A DNA stretch of 64,000 nt from Bathymodiolus brooksi (GCA_963680875.1 OY804579.1:12291506-12355505); one strand, 5' to 3'. Counted from the first letter of the stretch, positions 24,402 through 36,720 are shown. Made by a program: numbers and translations. Notes: generated from the letters alone by a model not told the origin.

Positions 24402-24611
24402 CTATATACATGTAATAAGAGAGCTCTGATTTGCTCAGTTTCGCATATTTTTAGTTGAAAAAGGGAGAAAATTAAGATAATGATAAAATCCATGGTGTCG
24501 TTTTAAGCAAAAAGGAGAGGTGTTGACCCCAAGTACCTGTGTCGTGAACAAATGAGCTAATGGCAGTTAGGTTAATATATATATCCGTGTCAAAACGATA
24601 TCGATGTTCGT

Positions 24612-24790
24612 GTCGTCATTTTACACGACGGGTGTTGTTAACAAGGCAGGACTTGCTTACTCTTCCGGAGCACCTGAAATCACTCCCGGTTTTTAGTGGA
24701 GTTCGTGTTGTCCGTTCTTTTTAGTTTTATGTGTAACGGATTTGTCATTTATGTGTCCCTTGATTTTCGATTTCCTGTTTAACGGATTGG
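24612..24790 (+). repeat. Family R 3' region, copy 2
   Basis: It shares cacgacgggtg, cttccggagcacctg and tttttagtggagttcgtg in order with the tail of the RT element at 21440-22220. No coding part remains. Confidence 0.65.
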
Positions 24791-24879
24791 TTGCGTTTGT
24801 CTCATAGCCAAACCGGTTAATCAACTTGCATTATTAAGAAATTGTTTCAATATATTTCCATTCTAAAAACTCGATACAA

Positions 24880-25015
24880 TCCATGACAAGAAGACGAGTG
24901 AAAACGGGTCATTTACCGAATTCCCGGGACCCGTCGGGTGATTGAAAAATCTCGTGTGAGAGGACACATTTCGGCAAATTCATGACCGGTGTGACCCGCA
25001 AAAAAACGGGTGAGT
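24880..25015. repeat. Possible small inverted-repeat element
   Basis: The words cgggtca, cccgtcgggtg, tgacccgc and acgggtga are arranged as loose inverted pairs. Weakly supported. Confidence 0.25.
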
Positions 25016-25853
25016 TGACATGTATGGACGACGTTCAGTTAGATAGGGTACATGTATATAGGAACCACCCTCATGGTCTGTCGGAATGCCTTGAAGGATA
25101 TTAATGAGACTTGGTATGCCTCTTGCATTTACCGCGTATAGGTTGTCGGACTAATGGGCTGTTGGACTAATGGGCCGTCGGACAAATGGGCCGTCGGACT
25201 ATTGGGAGGACGCCACAAGGTACATGCCCTCCCCTCTTCGTGAAAGTATAAGTTGAATTATCTCCCCTTTTAAATTTTGGACAGCAACCATATTCCTTCA
25301 TGCACATCTGCAGGTAGTGTACTACAACTGTGTAAAGTTTCACAAAACTCCAATAAGCCGTTTAGGAGGAGTTGCACTTACAAGGTACACGACCCCCCTT
25401 TTCGTGAAAGTATAAGTTGAATTATCTCCCCTTCTAAATTTTAGACAGCAACGGTATTCCTTCATGCACATCTGCAGGTTGTGTACTACAACTGTGTAAA
25501 GTTTCATAAAAATTCAATAAGCAGTTTAGTAGGAGTTGCACTTACAAGATACATGCCCCCCTTTTAGTGAAAGTATAAGTTGAATTATCTCCCCTTTTAA
25601 ATTTTGGACAGCAACCATATTCCTTCATGCACATCTGCAGGTAGTGTATTACAAATGTGGAAAGTTTCATAAAAATTCAATAAGCCGTTTAGGAGGCGTT
25701 GCACTTGCAAGTACATGGACAGGGTGATTCCTATATACCCCCCAAACTTTGTTTGCAGGGGGTATAATAATGTGAAGTAAATTGAGAAGACAATGAGATA
25801 AAAACATCTAACATAAGTGACATCCTGCTAAGAACAGGCAACAAAAACTCTGT

Positions 25854-26006
25854 CTAGTAGGAGTAGACATTCAAATACTTGTACCCACCAACAATGTGAC
25901 TTGCTCTTGCCATGATATGTCTGAAAATTGCTGTATTACCAGTAACAATATTTACTTTCTCTATTTCATCAATAGCAATTTCAAACTTCTTTAGATAGTA
26001 CAAGAC
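25854..26006 (-). CDS. Unrecognised terminal exon (C-terminal 50 residues)
   Basis: On the minus strand an acceptor-like TTAG (26007-26010) is followed by 50 open codons and a TAG (25854-25856). The translation (starting VLYYLKKFEIAIDEIEK, ending GGYKYLNVYSY) has a balanced, protein-like composition with an amphipathic helix, unlike the repeat-derived frames nearby. The polypyrimidine tract before the acceptor is poor. I do not recognise the family. Element D ends only about 85 bp beyond the stop, so the 3' UTR is short or includes part of D. No upstream exon was found between here and the right edge on this strand that could be matched to it. Confidence 0.4.
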   Translation of the reverse strand, partial: VLYYLKKFEIAIDEIEKVNIVTGNTAIFRHIMARASHIVGGYKYLNVYSY

Positions 26007-26010
26007 CTAA

Positions 26011-27217
26011 CAGTTGTATATTGGGTTATTATCTGATTTGAGATGACAAAAATAAAATGAAATGTTTGATCATTTAAGACAGTATTTATGTGGAAATTAT
26101 AACAAACATCCATACAAGTACATGTAAAAACTCATTCATAAAAATACACCATTCAATTTCACCAAAATATATCTCTATTGATCAACAGATGGCTAAACAT
26201 TTTAGGTTAAAAACATTGTTTCTATATGTACACAACCATACATCAATGTACAATTTATAACATTATATATATTATCTCCCTTTAATGAACTTCTTTTTTT
26301 TTTTTTTTTTAAATGGTGTTTCTTTTTGTGGACCTTTCAAGAACAGAACAGAACCCTTTTAGAAGTTTATAAATATTTCCCCCTTATCTAAATCTTATAT
26401 TATTGCATTATCAAAAAATGAAAAAATAGGTTGGCAGTGGGAATTCACAGATGTTGAGATACAAATAAAAGTTAACTTTAAACTGAGGTAACATCATTTT
26501 CACGAGATTTAAAAAAAAACTCCATTTTTGGTATGTAATACTTAATAATGAGAATAAACGTGAAACAAAGCTAAAGCCACAACATACTAACAATACCATT
26601 TAAATGTGTAATGATGAAACTAAAATGTTTTTTTGTTCCCCATGATATATATTAGTTGTTGCTATGCAATTATAGTATATATAATATTTAGGCATGACAC
26701 TGTGACATACAAATGCTTTGTGACATAATAAAGAAATAAATGCTGCACAAATTATGTACTACGTAACAAAAATATCGATCTCATAGCTAACATTTGGACA
26801 AGAAACTTTAAAACAGAAATGAACATTATGTTGCTATGTATATATCGTTTATTTATTTTTATTTCTATCAATCAATACTTCAGATAAAAATTTAACTCTA
26901 ACATAATTTGTAAAATATATATCTGTCTAAGTTGTTGATATTTTTCAATTAAAATTTGTTGACATCACTTCATGGATTTCTATCTAACACTTAAATTTTG
27001 TTTTTAACCTTAAATTTAGCATTCAGCTACACTATAAAAGAGAAATCCAAATTATAAATAGTAATGTCTTATGAAGCTGAGAATGTCAGTAAATACCACA
27101 GTATCATTAAATAACCAATAAAACATTCTCAGGAAAAAACTTGAGCACATCTTGTGGTGAGCTGGTTAAAAACTTATACATGTACCTTCCTGGTGAAAAG
27201 ATAGGAAGTTATTATAA
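26011..27217. other. AT-rich stretch, nothing recognised
   Basis: No gene, known repeat or long hairpin is seen. It contains an 18-base T run near 26293 and many short A/T runs. Confidence 0.4.
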
Positions 27218-29208
27218 AACTAGAGGCTCAACACTGAGCTGAGCCTGTGTCGCTCACCTTTCATTCTGCTTTGAGGAAACTTAATACAGAACCTTCCATA
27301 GGTGCTTCCCACCAAATATCGGTTCATTTTGGCAAAGCAGTTTCAGAGAAGAAAATGTTTAGAAATCGACCAATCTAAAAAAAGAATTAACTGTGGCAGC
27401 CGTGTTTGTTAATGGATCAAAACGAAATGAGCAATCTCTATAGAGGACCTTCCATAGATGCTTCTTACCAAGTTTCATATCATTTGGCCAAGCGGTTTCA
27501 GAGGAAAAGCTGTTTTAGAAATCGGCCAATAAGAAACAAGAATTGCCTATGACGGCCATGTTTGTTAACAGATCAAAACGGAATGAGCAATTCCCATAGA
27601 GAACCTTCCATAGATGCTTCCTACCACGTTTCAGTCCATTTGGCCAAGCTGTTTCAGAGTAGAAGATTTTTAGCAATCGACCAATCAGAAACAAGAATTG
27701 CCTGTGGCAGCCATATTGTTAATGGATCGGGAGAAAATGAGCACTCTTTATAGAGAACCTTCCATAGATGCTTCCTACCAAGTTTCGGTTCATTTGGCCA
27801 AGCGGTTTCAGAGGACAAGATTTTTAGAAACCAACCAATTAGAAACAAGAATTGCCTATGGCAGCCATATTTGTTAATGGATCAGGACGAAATGAGCAAA
27901 CTTTATAGAGGACCTCCCATAGATGCATCCTACCAAGTTTCGGTTCATTTGGCAAAGCGGTTTCAGTGGAGAGAAGATTTTTTAGAAATCAACCAATCAG
28001 AAACAAGAATTCTCTGTGGTGGCCATGCTTGTTAACGGATCGGGACGGAATGAGTAATCTTTATAAAGGACCTTCCATAGATGCTTCCTACAAAGTTTCG
28101 GATCGTTTGGCCAAGCGGTTTCAGAGAAGATTTTTAGAAATCGACCAATCAGAAACAAGAATTGCCTGTGGCCGCCATGTTTGTGAATAGATCGGGACGA
28201 AATGAGCACTCTTTATAGAGGACAGCCCATAGATGTTTCCTACCAAGTTTCGGTTCATTTGGCCGAGCAGTTTCAGAGGAGAAGAATTTAAAAATCAGCC
28301 AATCAGAAACAAGAGTCGCCTGTGGCGGCCTTGTTTGTTAACGGATTGGGACGAAATGAGCAATCTTTACATAGGATCTTCCATAGATGCTTCCTACCAA
28401 GTTTATGTTCATTTGGCCAAGCAGTTTCAGGGGAGAAGATTTTAAAAAATCCGCAATATCTGTATAGAGATAACTGCATTTTGAATACAGATACATTGTA
28501 TCTATATTTAAACAAGAGTTATCTTTCTTTTAACAGAGGAGAAGATTTCTTAGAAATCAACCAATCAGAAACAAGAATTGCCTGTGGTGGCCATGTTTGT
28601 CAACCAATCGGGACAAAATGAGCATTCTTTATAGAGGATCTTTAATATCTGCTTTCTTCCAAATTTCGGTTCATTTGGCCAAGTGGTTTCAGAGGAGAAG
28701 ATTTTTAGAAATCGGCCAATCAGAAACAAGAATTGCCTGTGACAGCCATGTTTGTTGATGAATCGGGATGAACTGAGCAATCTTTATAGAGGACCTTTCA
28801 GGGATGGTCCCTACCAAGTTTCAATTCATTTGGCCAAGCGGTTTCAGATGAGAAGATTTTTTTAGAAATCAACCAATCAGAAACAAGAATGGCCTGTGGC
28901 GGCCATGTTTGTTAACGAATTGGAACGAAATGAGCAATCTTTATAGAGGACCTGCCATCTATATAAGCTTCCTACCAAGTTTCGGTTCATTTGGCCAAGC
29001 GGTTTCAGAGGAGAGGATTTGTTTGGTGATGGATCGAGACAAAATGAGCAAACTTTAGAGAGGACCTTCCATAGATGCGTCCTACCAAGTTTCATTTCAT
29101 TTGGCTGAGTGGTTTCAGAGGAAAAGATTAAAATGTGAAAAGTTAACAGACGACAGACGCCAAGTGATGGCAAAAGCTCACCTTGCCTTTGGCAAGGTGA
29201 GCTAAAAA
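27218..29208 (+). mobile_element. Tandem-core element A2 (family A, CCAAT subfamily)
   Basis: The 5' end is aactagaggctcaacactga…gctcacctttc and the 3' hairpin is agctcaccttgcc-ttt-ggcaaggtgagct followed by aaaa. About eleven monomers of about 158 bp contain 'accaatcagaaacaagaatt', 'ggc(g/a)gccatgtttgttaa', 'aatgagcaatctttatagag', 'cttccatagatgcttcctac' and 'catttggccaagcggtttca'. The last monomer runs into gtgaaaagttaacagacgac and then the hairpin. About 70 foreign bases (near 28450-28530) interrupt one monomer. Frames on both strands are repeat read-through. Confidence 0.85.
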
Positions 29209-29371
29209 AGTGACTGCCTGAACAACTAGACAAACATGTTCATACTGAAATGAAATGAATCCATAATTTCTAAATTTTAACCAATCAATACCTAAATTTA
29301 CCCCCCCTGAACATTATTTTTTAGAACTACAGCAATAAAGTTAACATCAGATCTACCATTATATGACTATA

Positions 29372-29552
29372 CATGTCAAACCTGTAAATAAAGGCCACTC
29401 AAAGGAACCTAAAAATGTGCCCTTTATGAGCAGTTACCCTTTATTTACAAGGTTAAAATTATATGCACCATTCAGTAATGGGAAAAATGAGACTGCCCTA
29501 TATAGACAGTGATTTGTTATATAGAGGTGTCCTTTAAGGACAGGTTTGACTG
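29372..29552. mobile_element. pogo/Tc1-type MITE, copy 1
   Basis: Ends are catgtcaaacctgt and ggacaggtttgactg with TA on both sides (29370-29371, 29553-29554). Related to the copy at 44947-45109. Non-coding. Confidence 0.6.
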
Positions 29553-29710
29553 TATATGTCAGTGTTGTACTACACAATTAATCAGGAAAGAAGCAACAAT
29601 ATAACAATACATTTTATCATCAAATCTGTTTAACTTCTATAAACCTTTATTGGCAGATATCCAAAAAGGAGCAAGGTACTATATGGCCACTTTCAAATTG
29701 TTCTCAAACG

Positions 29711-29766
29711 CATCAGTGGTGTAATGGTTAGCATGCTCGCCTCGAGTGCGGTAGATCGTGGGTTTT
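29711..29766 (+). repeat. SINE family S, head only
   Basis: The piece tggtgtaatggttagcatgc (box A) and the following cgcctcgagtgcggtagatc, up to gtgggtt, is the tRNA-like head of family S. It is cut just before box B. The body is absent. Confidence 0.7.
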
Positions 29767-30113
29767 ATCAACAACAGAAAATTAACAACACTAGTTTATC
29801 AAAACTAAGTACAAACAGTCTATTATTAGGTTTACAAAAGACAAGCAGATTTACTACAAGAAATTTCACAGAGGTTACTAGCCACAGCCCTGAGATATAT
29901 AATAACATTAACAGTGGCCCTATATTATAATCATTTCTGTTTTAATGAAATTAAACAAATTTTAACAAATACATAAACTCATTAAAATCTGGCATTACTT
30001 TGTAAATAATATGAAGTTTGTGTTGACAAATTCTTATCAATTTTTGATCAGTCGTACAAACAAGAATTAATTTCTAGGTACATATTTTTTTATACTTTTA
30101 ATTTGTTTACATG
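29767..30113. other. AT-rich stretch with one open frame of doubtful meaning
   Basis: A plus-strand frame (to TAA at 29928-29930) is Ser/Thr/Asn-rich (LSKLSTNSLLLGLQKTSRF). It lacks a convincing acceptor, start or known motif. It could be an exon remnant but is equally compatible with chance. Confidence 0.3.
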
Positions 30114-30261
30114 CAGCCTTAATTTTGTTCACCTACTTGCCCGAAAGCCAAATTTTATTTTTTTTTCTATTTATTCAAACAAATTCTTTCATAATTTTCA
30201 CTTGTCCGAATCCAGTTTTACTAGTCCCGGGCTTCGGGCATGTGGGTTAGCACGAAGACTG
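30114..30261 (-). mobile_element. MITE F copy 1
   Basis: Starts cagccttaattttgttcacc and ends gttagcacgaagactg, an imperfect inverted pair. It is flanked by tacatg on both sides (30108-30113, 30262-30267). The inner words cttgcccgaaagcc and gggcttcgggcatg also pair. Opposite orientation to copies at 45555 and 54468. Confidence 0.7.
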
Positions 30262-30267
30262 TACATG

Positions 30268-31065
30268 ATCTCCATAGTCTTTAAATACGAGCACAGATCT
30301 GAATCAACATGAAAATTTGGTTCCAAAAATAAGAATTGAAAAACTTAATATTGTAATAAACACATAAAAATTTGAATTGAGCTATCATGTCAAGTTCATG
30401 TTTATTTCCCTGTGAAATTTAACATGAATATAACATTAAATTCATATTTTTTTTTTTTTCATTTTGAATACTAGAACAGCATAATTAAATAGAATGTGAA
30501 AACATTGGACAATTTCAATGAAGTTTAATTTTATGATTGTACACTGCCCTATTTTCTTCCCTTTCATACCACATGTTAATGAGCAAAAACAGAAAAATAT
30601 ATCTATATCTGTACAGTATCTTGCCATTTCATGTCACTTAACTTTATATAACAACACATTTCAATTTCTAACAATTTCAAACAACATTTTACACTTTCTA
30701 ACAGATAGAAACACATATAAATGCTACATTATAGTACAATTCTGTGGATATAACTATGCTAATGGAAATATACCTGTGATGCTTTCCATTTTGCTGTCTG
30801 AACCATAAAAAATGAGTCCATTCATGGTTTCCTGTCTTATGATACCATGTTCTGATTCATTAGGTTTAAACCATATAATGACGAGGGTCTCATTTCTGAG
30901 GTGGATTCCACTTATTTTACTATATTACTCTAACATTGGTCTAAAACAAATATTTCATTGAGATCTGACAACAATTACATATATTTATCAAAAGAATTGT
31001 GCTGGTTACAGCTATGTTCCAGTACCATTTTTTTGGTTGCATAAAATGAAATAAAGTGTATATTT
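30268..31065. other. AT-rich stretch, nothing recognised
   Basis: No gene or repeat family is recognised between the MITE F copy and the dispersed repeat. Confidence 0.4.
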
Positions 31066-31490
31066 GTTGTCATGGCAACTCACCATTTTACTGCCTATTT
31101 CTACTTGAATGAAAATACCTCACCTCCTTTTCAAAACAATTCATAATAGAGTTCATAAACCTCATGAAGAAAATGGAGGTTAAACATGGTGATCACAGTC
31201 TATTTTTCCTACTATATCAATAATCTTAGAACTTTGAGTAAGCAGTAATTTTCACCATGATTGCATTCAACCTTTGCATTGTTTATTTTCTGGTTAAAAA
31301 ATGTCCCTTACAACACTGCAAATCAAAACCTTGTGATAACAAAAACAGTCTGTATTCTCCTTTGTAAGAAAAAAAATCTGGAAATAATGACATTGCATTT
31401 TTAAACCATTATAGCAACAACAGCTTTATTCATTTTAAACTATTTTCCAACTCTAGACATTTTTGCGATAGTCTGATAACTGTAGAATGA
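31066..31490 (+). repeat. Dispersed repeat, about 425 bp (partner at 41680)
   Basis: The blocks ggaggttaaacatggtgatc, tctatttttcctac, cttgtgataacaaaaacagt and attctcctttgtaagaa occur in the same order and orientation at 41680-42125. The copies differ at many positions, so the duplication is not recent. Confidence 0.8.
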
Positions 31491-31758
31491 ATAGAACGTT
31501 AAAATTCTAACTCTATGTATGTGGCTTGAAAAGACCTACAAACTTTTGTGTTTATTTCTTGGTATAGCATATGCCACATGTTTAGTAGTATTCACTCAGT
31601 TCTTACATGAAGTAATATTGTTAACCTATATTTTAGTAGTAACATAGGAATCCTCACACTTACTAATCCATGTGATAGAAGACTGTACAAGGAATGTTTA
31701 GTTTTCCCCATATGATAGGATTATCTGCCTTCGTTGGACCGACGACATGTGCTTAAAT

Positions 31759-32540
31759 GTGTGAATCATTAACGGTTGACCTAATAACATGTACACTCCA
31801 GTATGAATATGTGAATCATGTAAGGTGGACCTAATAACATGTACACTCCAGTATGAATGTGTGAATCATGTCAGGTTGACATAATAACATGTACACTCCA
31901 GTATGAATGTGTGAATCATGTAAGGTTGACCTAATAACATGTACACTCCAGTATGAATGTGTGAATCATGTAAGATTGACCTAATATCATCTACACTCCA
32001 ATATGAATGTGTGAATCATGCAAGGTTGACCTAATAACACATACACTCCAGTATGAATGTGTGAATCATGTAAGGTTGACCTAATAACATGTACACTCCA
32101 GTATGAATGTGTGAATCATGTAAGATTGACATAATAACATGTACTCCAGTATGAATGTGTGACTCATGTAAGGTTGACCTAATAACACATACACTCCAGT
32201 ATGAATGTGCGAATCATGTAAGATTGACATAATAACATGCACACTCCAGTATGAATGTGTGAATCATGTAAGGTTGACCTAATAATACATACACTCCAGT
32301 ATGAATGTGTCAATCATGTAAGGTTGACCTAATAACACATACACTCCAGTATGAATGTGTGAATCATGTAAGGTTGTCCTAATAACATCTACACTCCAGT
32401 ATGAATGTGTGAATCATGTAAGGTTGACCTAATAACATCTACACTCTAGTATGAATGTGTGAATTATGTAAGGTTGACAAAATAACATGTACACTCCAGT
32501 ATGAATGTGTGAATCATGTAAAGTTGACCTAATAACACCA
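31759..32540 (+). repeat. Minisatellite, 50-bp unit, about 16 copies
   Basis: The unit is gtgaatcatgtaaggttgac + ctaataacatgtacactcca + gtatgaatgt. Starts at 31761, 31811, 31861, 31911 and onwards show exact 50-bp spacing, with one 48-bp unit near 32110-32160. Copies differ by scattered substitutions. Confidence 0.95.
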
Positions 32541-32693
32541 GAAATAGGAATTGTACAGGGTCTCGTAGTCATTCATACACACAAAAATACATTACAATAC
32601 AAATGACAAGGGAGTACAGTATATGGTGAACCAGTTTTCTTATGTCATACAGATATGTGTGTTTCTACAGTATAAATTACTTCATGCTATATA

Positions 32694-32936
32694 TTCAGGG
32701 GTATGGTAATTGGATTTATAACTACCTATGCAAACAGTGTCTATCACCACTAATGTTGTGAGTTCGAATAGCGAGGTGTACTTGATACATCAATATGTGA
32801 TAAAGTTTGTCAGTGACTTGCAGTTTGTCAGTGGTTTTCACAGAGCACTCCAGTTTCCTCCACCATTAAAACTGACAATCATGATATAACCGAAATATTG
32901 TTGAAAGTGGTATTAAACACCATAATCCTAATGTTA
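32694..32936 (+). repeat. SINE family T, copy 1
   Basis: The head (ggtaattggatttataacta … gttgtgagttcgaatagcg) contains a box-B-like gagttcgaata. The body ends tttcctccaccattaaaact … gttgaaagtggtattaaaca. Copies at 44316-44492 and 56872-57118 are inverted. The 3' segment is of a type widespread in molluscan DNA. Confidence 0.7.
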
Positions 32937-33309
32937 TGTTATTCCATTATAAGTCGTTGGTGATGAAGGAAGGGAAATAATAAATTAATAAATACTTATG
33001 TAATATCCAACATGATAATCACCATTATCAACTGAATTTAAAACTAATAATGGAATGGATTAGTTCTTGAAAATAGCTTGATTAGTTCTTGCAAATAGCT
33101 TGAATACTCTGGTTAATTTATAATAATTCAATTTGATTTGAATACTGCTATCTGATTAGCTGATCCACTTGGAAAAACTTTTGGTTATACTTGATAACCT
33201 GGGTTGGTATTGCGACGTCACCAACCAATTCATTCGCCAACGACAATTTAAATAGTCAATCGTAAGTAAACTTGAAGAATCATTAAATTTTGTTGTAAAA
33301 ATTAAATTA

Positions 33310-33462
33310 TAAGGAATATTTGAAATTTTTGAACAGGTTATATATACTTGTATAACCTGGTTTGGTACAGTTTATGCTTTTCATAAACCGCTTTGCGGTT
33401 TATTAAGCATAAACTGCTCCAAACCAGGTTATATCGTATAACCTGTTAAAAAATATTCCTTA
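33310..33462. repeat. Nested palindrome of about 150 bp
   Basis: taaggaatattt… at 33310 pairs with …aatattcctta at 33462. Inside them gtataacctggtttgg and agtttatgctt pair with their inverses around a central aaaccgctttgcggttt. The whole block can fold into one long stem. Confidence 0.7.
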
Positions 33463-34465
33463 AATTTAAGATTGTTTACTTCATGTTGGCTGAAGGTATG
33501 AAGCACAAGATACAATGTAAGCTAAGGTGGGAAATAGACTTCAACTATACTGAAATGATATGACGAGATCACAGAGAAAACAATATATTGCATTTTGGCA
33601 GAGTATTTAACAAGTAATGGAAGGTCTTAAGATCTACTTAAATAGTATTCTTCCAGCTAATGTGGAAGTAAATATTTTGCTTTAGAACAGGTTGTTACAG
33701 AAATTATTGTAGATGGGTATGGACGGGAGAGGGAGTTGTTGGTAGGGACTTCAATGACATTATGATGGATGATGGTTTATCCTTGATTGATGTCATCCAA
33801 AAATAGCATACAACACTTCATTTCAAAATCAAAATAAGTAGCAGGCTAAAAAAGGAGCAATAAAGAATTTTTTATAGTTAGAAAAAGATAAAAATCTGCA
33901 TTTCAACACAAAATCTAATTTAAGACAATTTATTTGAGAAGGTGGTAATTTTAGTGGTGTAAAATTTCCTATTTTTGTACGAAATTGGAAGAAAATCATC
34001 TGATCCAAAAAAGTTATATAATATAATTTAGTTTATTCGGCTCTTTTGATAAGTAAATCTGATCACTGGATGTAAAATCGTTATTTTTCCAAACACATAC
34101 ATGTGAACCTTCCGGCGGGAGCATTTTTCTCCCGATTTTGAGGAAGCCTTCCGTCCCTCCCGTCAACTTTCAAAATCTTCCGCCAGTGAAAAAATTCAAG
34201 TACAAAAAAATCTTGACCTACATTTTGCGATCAATATTTCTGGAAATTCCCCATTTGGAACTCCCGTGCTGACAAAAAACGCCGAGAGATATGAATGGTA
34301 AAGGCGAATGTCATATTTAATGATATCCGGTTATTGATCTGTTTGACACCTTTACAGGTAAATTGGGTCATGGTGATTAATTAAGGTGTCGATGATTATA
34401 TAACAATTATTCACTGATTGACAGTTAATTGGGGATAAGGAAGTGTGTTTGTGGCACACGCTTAA
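33463..34465. other. AT-rich stretch, nothing firm
   Basis: A short piece near 33736 (gttggtagggacttcaatga) resembles the endonuclease GRDFN motif of the LINE at 60 kb, but the surrounding frame is not recognisable. Otherwise no gene or repeat is seen. Confidence 0.35.
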
Positions 34466-34531
34466 ATGATTAGAAGTGTGATAGCGGCAATTAAAAATAG
34501 TTATAAACCGTTGTGCAAACACGAGTCAGAC

Positions 34532-36720
34532 CACAGGGGCTTGTTATGAGTAGAGTAGAGTAGAGTAGAGTGAGAAAAACTAGAGGCTCAGGTGAGCCTG
34601 TATCACTCACCTGACATAAATAAGTCCTCTTAAGAATGTCTGCATGCTGAATACATCTAAGTTACTATTCAAATCCCATACTGCCATAGGGTTCTATGTT
34701 AAAACTATGTCTGCTCATGGCAGCCATCTTGGATGGAGGTCGTGGTCACCGGACACAATTTTGAAAGTATACTACCCAAGGACCATCCATGCCATGTTTG
34801 CTTTAAATTGGCTGACTGGTTTCAGAAGAGAAGACTTTTAAACAATTTTCCCATAGGGTCCTATGTTAAAACTATGTCTGCTGACGGCGGCCATTTTGAA
34901 CCGAGATCGGGATCACTGAACACAATTTTGGAAGTTGACCACCTAAGGACCATCGATGACATGTTTGCTATATTGGCTTACTAGTTTCAGAGGAGAAGAT
35001 TTTAAAACATTTTTTCCCATAGGGTCCTATGTTAAAACTACAGTATGTCTGCTGAAGGTGGCCATCTTGGATGGAGGTCAGGGTCACTGAACACAATTTT
35101 GAAAATTGACCACTTAAGGACCATCCATGCCATGTTTGCTTTAAATTGGCTTACTGGTTTCAGAGAAGAAGATTTTTAAATATATTTCCCATAGGGTCCT
35201 ATGTTAAAACTATGTTCGCTGATGGTTGCCATCTTGGATGGAGGTCGGGGTCACAGGACATAATTTTGAAAGTTGACCACCTAAGGACCATTCATCCCAT
35301 GTTTGCTTTAAACTGACTTACTGGTTTCAGAGGAGAAGACTTTTAAACATTTTTTCCATAGGGTCCTATGTTAAAATTAAGTCGAGTCATGGTGGCCATC
35401 TTGAATTTCCGATCAGCAAACGATTCACAAGTTTAATACAGAACCACCCAATGATCATTCCTGCAAAGCCACAATTCAATTGGCTTAGTGGTTTCTAACA
35501 AGAAGATTTTTAAAATTTCGACCAATCAGAACACATTATAGGCCCTGGCAGCCATGTTGGATTTCCGATCAGCACCAAAAACACAAATCATGTATATGAC
35601 CATCCAATGAACATTTCTGCCAAGTTTGGTTCAAATCTGTTTTGTGGTTTCAGAAAAAAAGATGAAAATGTGAAATTCCCATAGGGTCCTATGTTAAACT
35701 AAGTCGAGTCATGGCGGCCATCTTGAATTTCCGATCGGCAAACGATTCACAAGTTTAGTACAGGACCACCCAATGATCATTCCTGCAAAGTCACAATTCA
35801 ATTGGCTTAGTGGTTTCTAACAAGAAGATTTTTAAAATTTCGACCAATCAGAACACATTATGGGCCCTGGCAGCCATGTTGGATTTCCGATCAGCGCCAA
35901 AAACAAAAATCTTGTATATGACCATCCAATGAACATTTCTGCCAAGTTTGGTTCAAATCTGTTTTGTGGTTTCAGAAAAAAAGATGAAAATGTGAAATTC
36001 CCATAGGGTCCAATGTTAAACTAAGTCGAGTCATGGCGGCCATCTTGAATTTCCGATCGGCAAACGATTCACAAGTTTAGTACAGGACCACCCAATGATC
36101 ATTCCTGCAAAGTCACAATTCAATTGACTTAGTGGTTTCTGACAAGAAGATTTTTAAAATTTCAGCCAATGAGAACACATTATGGACCCTGGCAGCCATG
36201 TTGGATTTCCGATCAGCGCCAAAAACAAAAATCTTGTATATGACCATCCAATGAACATTTCTGCCAAGTTTGGTTCAAATCTGTTTTGTGGTTTCAGAAA
36301 AAAAGATGAAAATGTGAAATTCCCATAGGGTCCAATGTTAAACTAAGTCGAGTCATGGCGGCCATCTTGAATTTCCAATCGGCAAACGATTCACAATTTT
36401 AGTACAGGACCACCCAATGATCATTCCTGCAAAGTCACAATTCAATTGACTTAGTGGTTTCTGACAAGAAGATTTTTAAAATTTCAGCCAATGAGAACAC
36501 ATTATGGACCCTGGCAGCCATGTTGGATTTCAAATCAGCACCAAAAACACAAATCTGGTAGAGGACCATCCAGTGAACATTTCTGGCAAGTTTGGCTGAT
36601 TTCTGTTCAGCGGTTTCAAAGAAGAAGATTTAAATGTGAAAAGCGGACGGACGCTTACCCATGACAAAAGCTCACCTGGCCTATGGCCAGGTGAGCTAAA
36701 AATCGTAACAAGCCCCTGTG
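34532..36720. mobile_element. MITE C copy 2, containing A3
   Basis: The ends cacaggggcttgtta and aacaagcccctgtg are inverse. Flanks gtcagac (34525-34531) and gtcggac (36721-36727) look like a 7-bp target duplication with one mismatch. Without the A3 insertion the element would be only about 66 bp, with a (tagag)n microsatellite in its middle. The truncated copy at 17858 shows the uninterrupted centre. Confidence 0.6.
34579..36702 (+). mobile_element. Tandem-core element A3 (family A)
   Basis: The 5' end is aactagaggctcaggtgagc and cactcacctgac; the 3' hairpin is agctcacctggcc-tat-ggccaggtgagct, then aaaa. It has five monomers of about 175 bp with 'cccatagggtcctatgttaa' and 'gccatcttggatggaggtc', then a 322-bp higher-order unit repeated four times (starts 35381, 35703, 36025, 36347). 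A short acgg-containing stretch (36640-36655) precedes the hairpin. The first 0.9 kb is nearly identical to A3b at 42452, which indicates recent duplication or transposition. Confidence 0.85.

Larger units (their letters stand above)
22790..25214. mobile_element. TIR element with tandem terminal words, inside D
   Basis: The left arm (22797-22846) and right arm (25141-25206) are inverse and built of short repeats of the word gtcggactaatgggc. Direct repeats acaaggaa (22782-22789) and acaaggta (25215-25222) look like an 8-bp target duplication with one mismatch; intact D monomers read ttacaaggtacatg. The interior holds a hAT-like element and a family-R 3' fragment. No transposase frame was found. 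Confidence 0.65.
22569..25769 (+). mobile_element. Tandem-core element of family D, interrupted
   Basis: The 5' end is aactagaactgtgagtgacc…gatacccccc and the 3' end is the hairpin atacccccc…gcagggggtat. Core monomers of about 175 bp (ttgaattatctcccctt … gcacatctgcaggt … caataagc…gttgcacttacaagg) occur once before and three times after a 2.4-kb TIR insertion. The 5' layout matches family B (gaactgtgag…gatacccc), so B and D are related. Confidence 0.75.

Noticed and set aside
27562..29233. Many 60-118-codon frames on both strands
   Set aside because: All lie inside the 158-bp monomers of A2, and the same peptides recur in A2b and A2c. Repeat shadows.
29711..29766. True tRNA gene
   Set aside because: The tRNA-like head lacks a proper anticodon arm and acceptor stem, and the same head precedes SINE bodies elsewhere in the window.
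31759..32540. CRISPR-like array (regular repeats)
   Set aside because: The units are contiguous 50-bp repeats without unique spacers, in eukaryotic DNA. It is a minisatellite.
33736..33790. LINE endonuclease remnant (GRDFND-like)
   Set aside because: Only one short motif matches, and neither side continues the domain.
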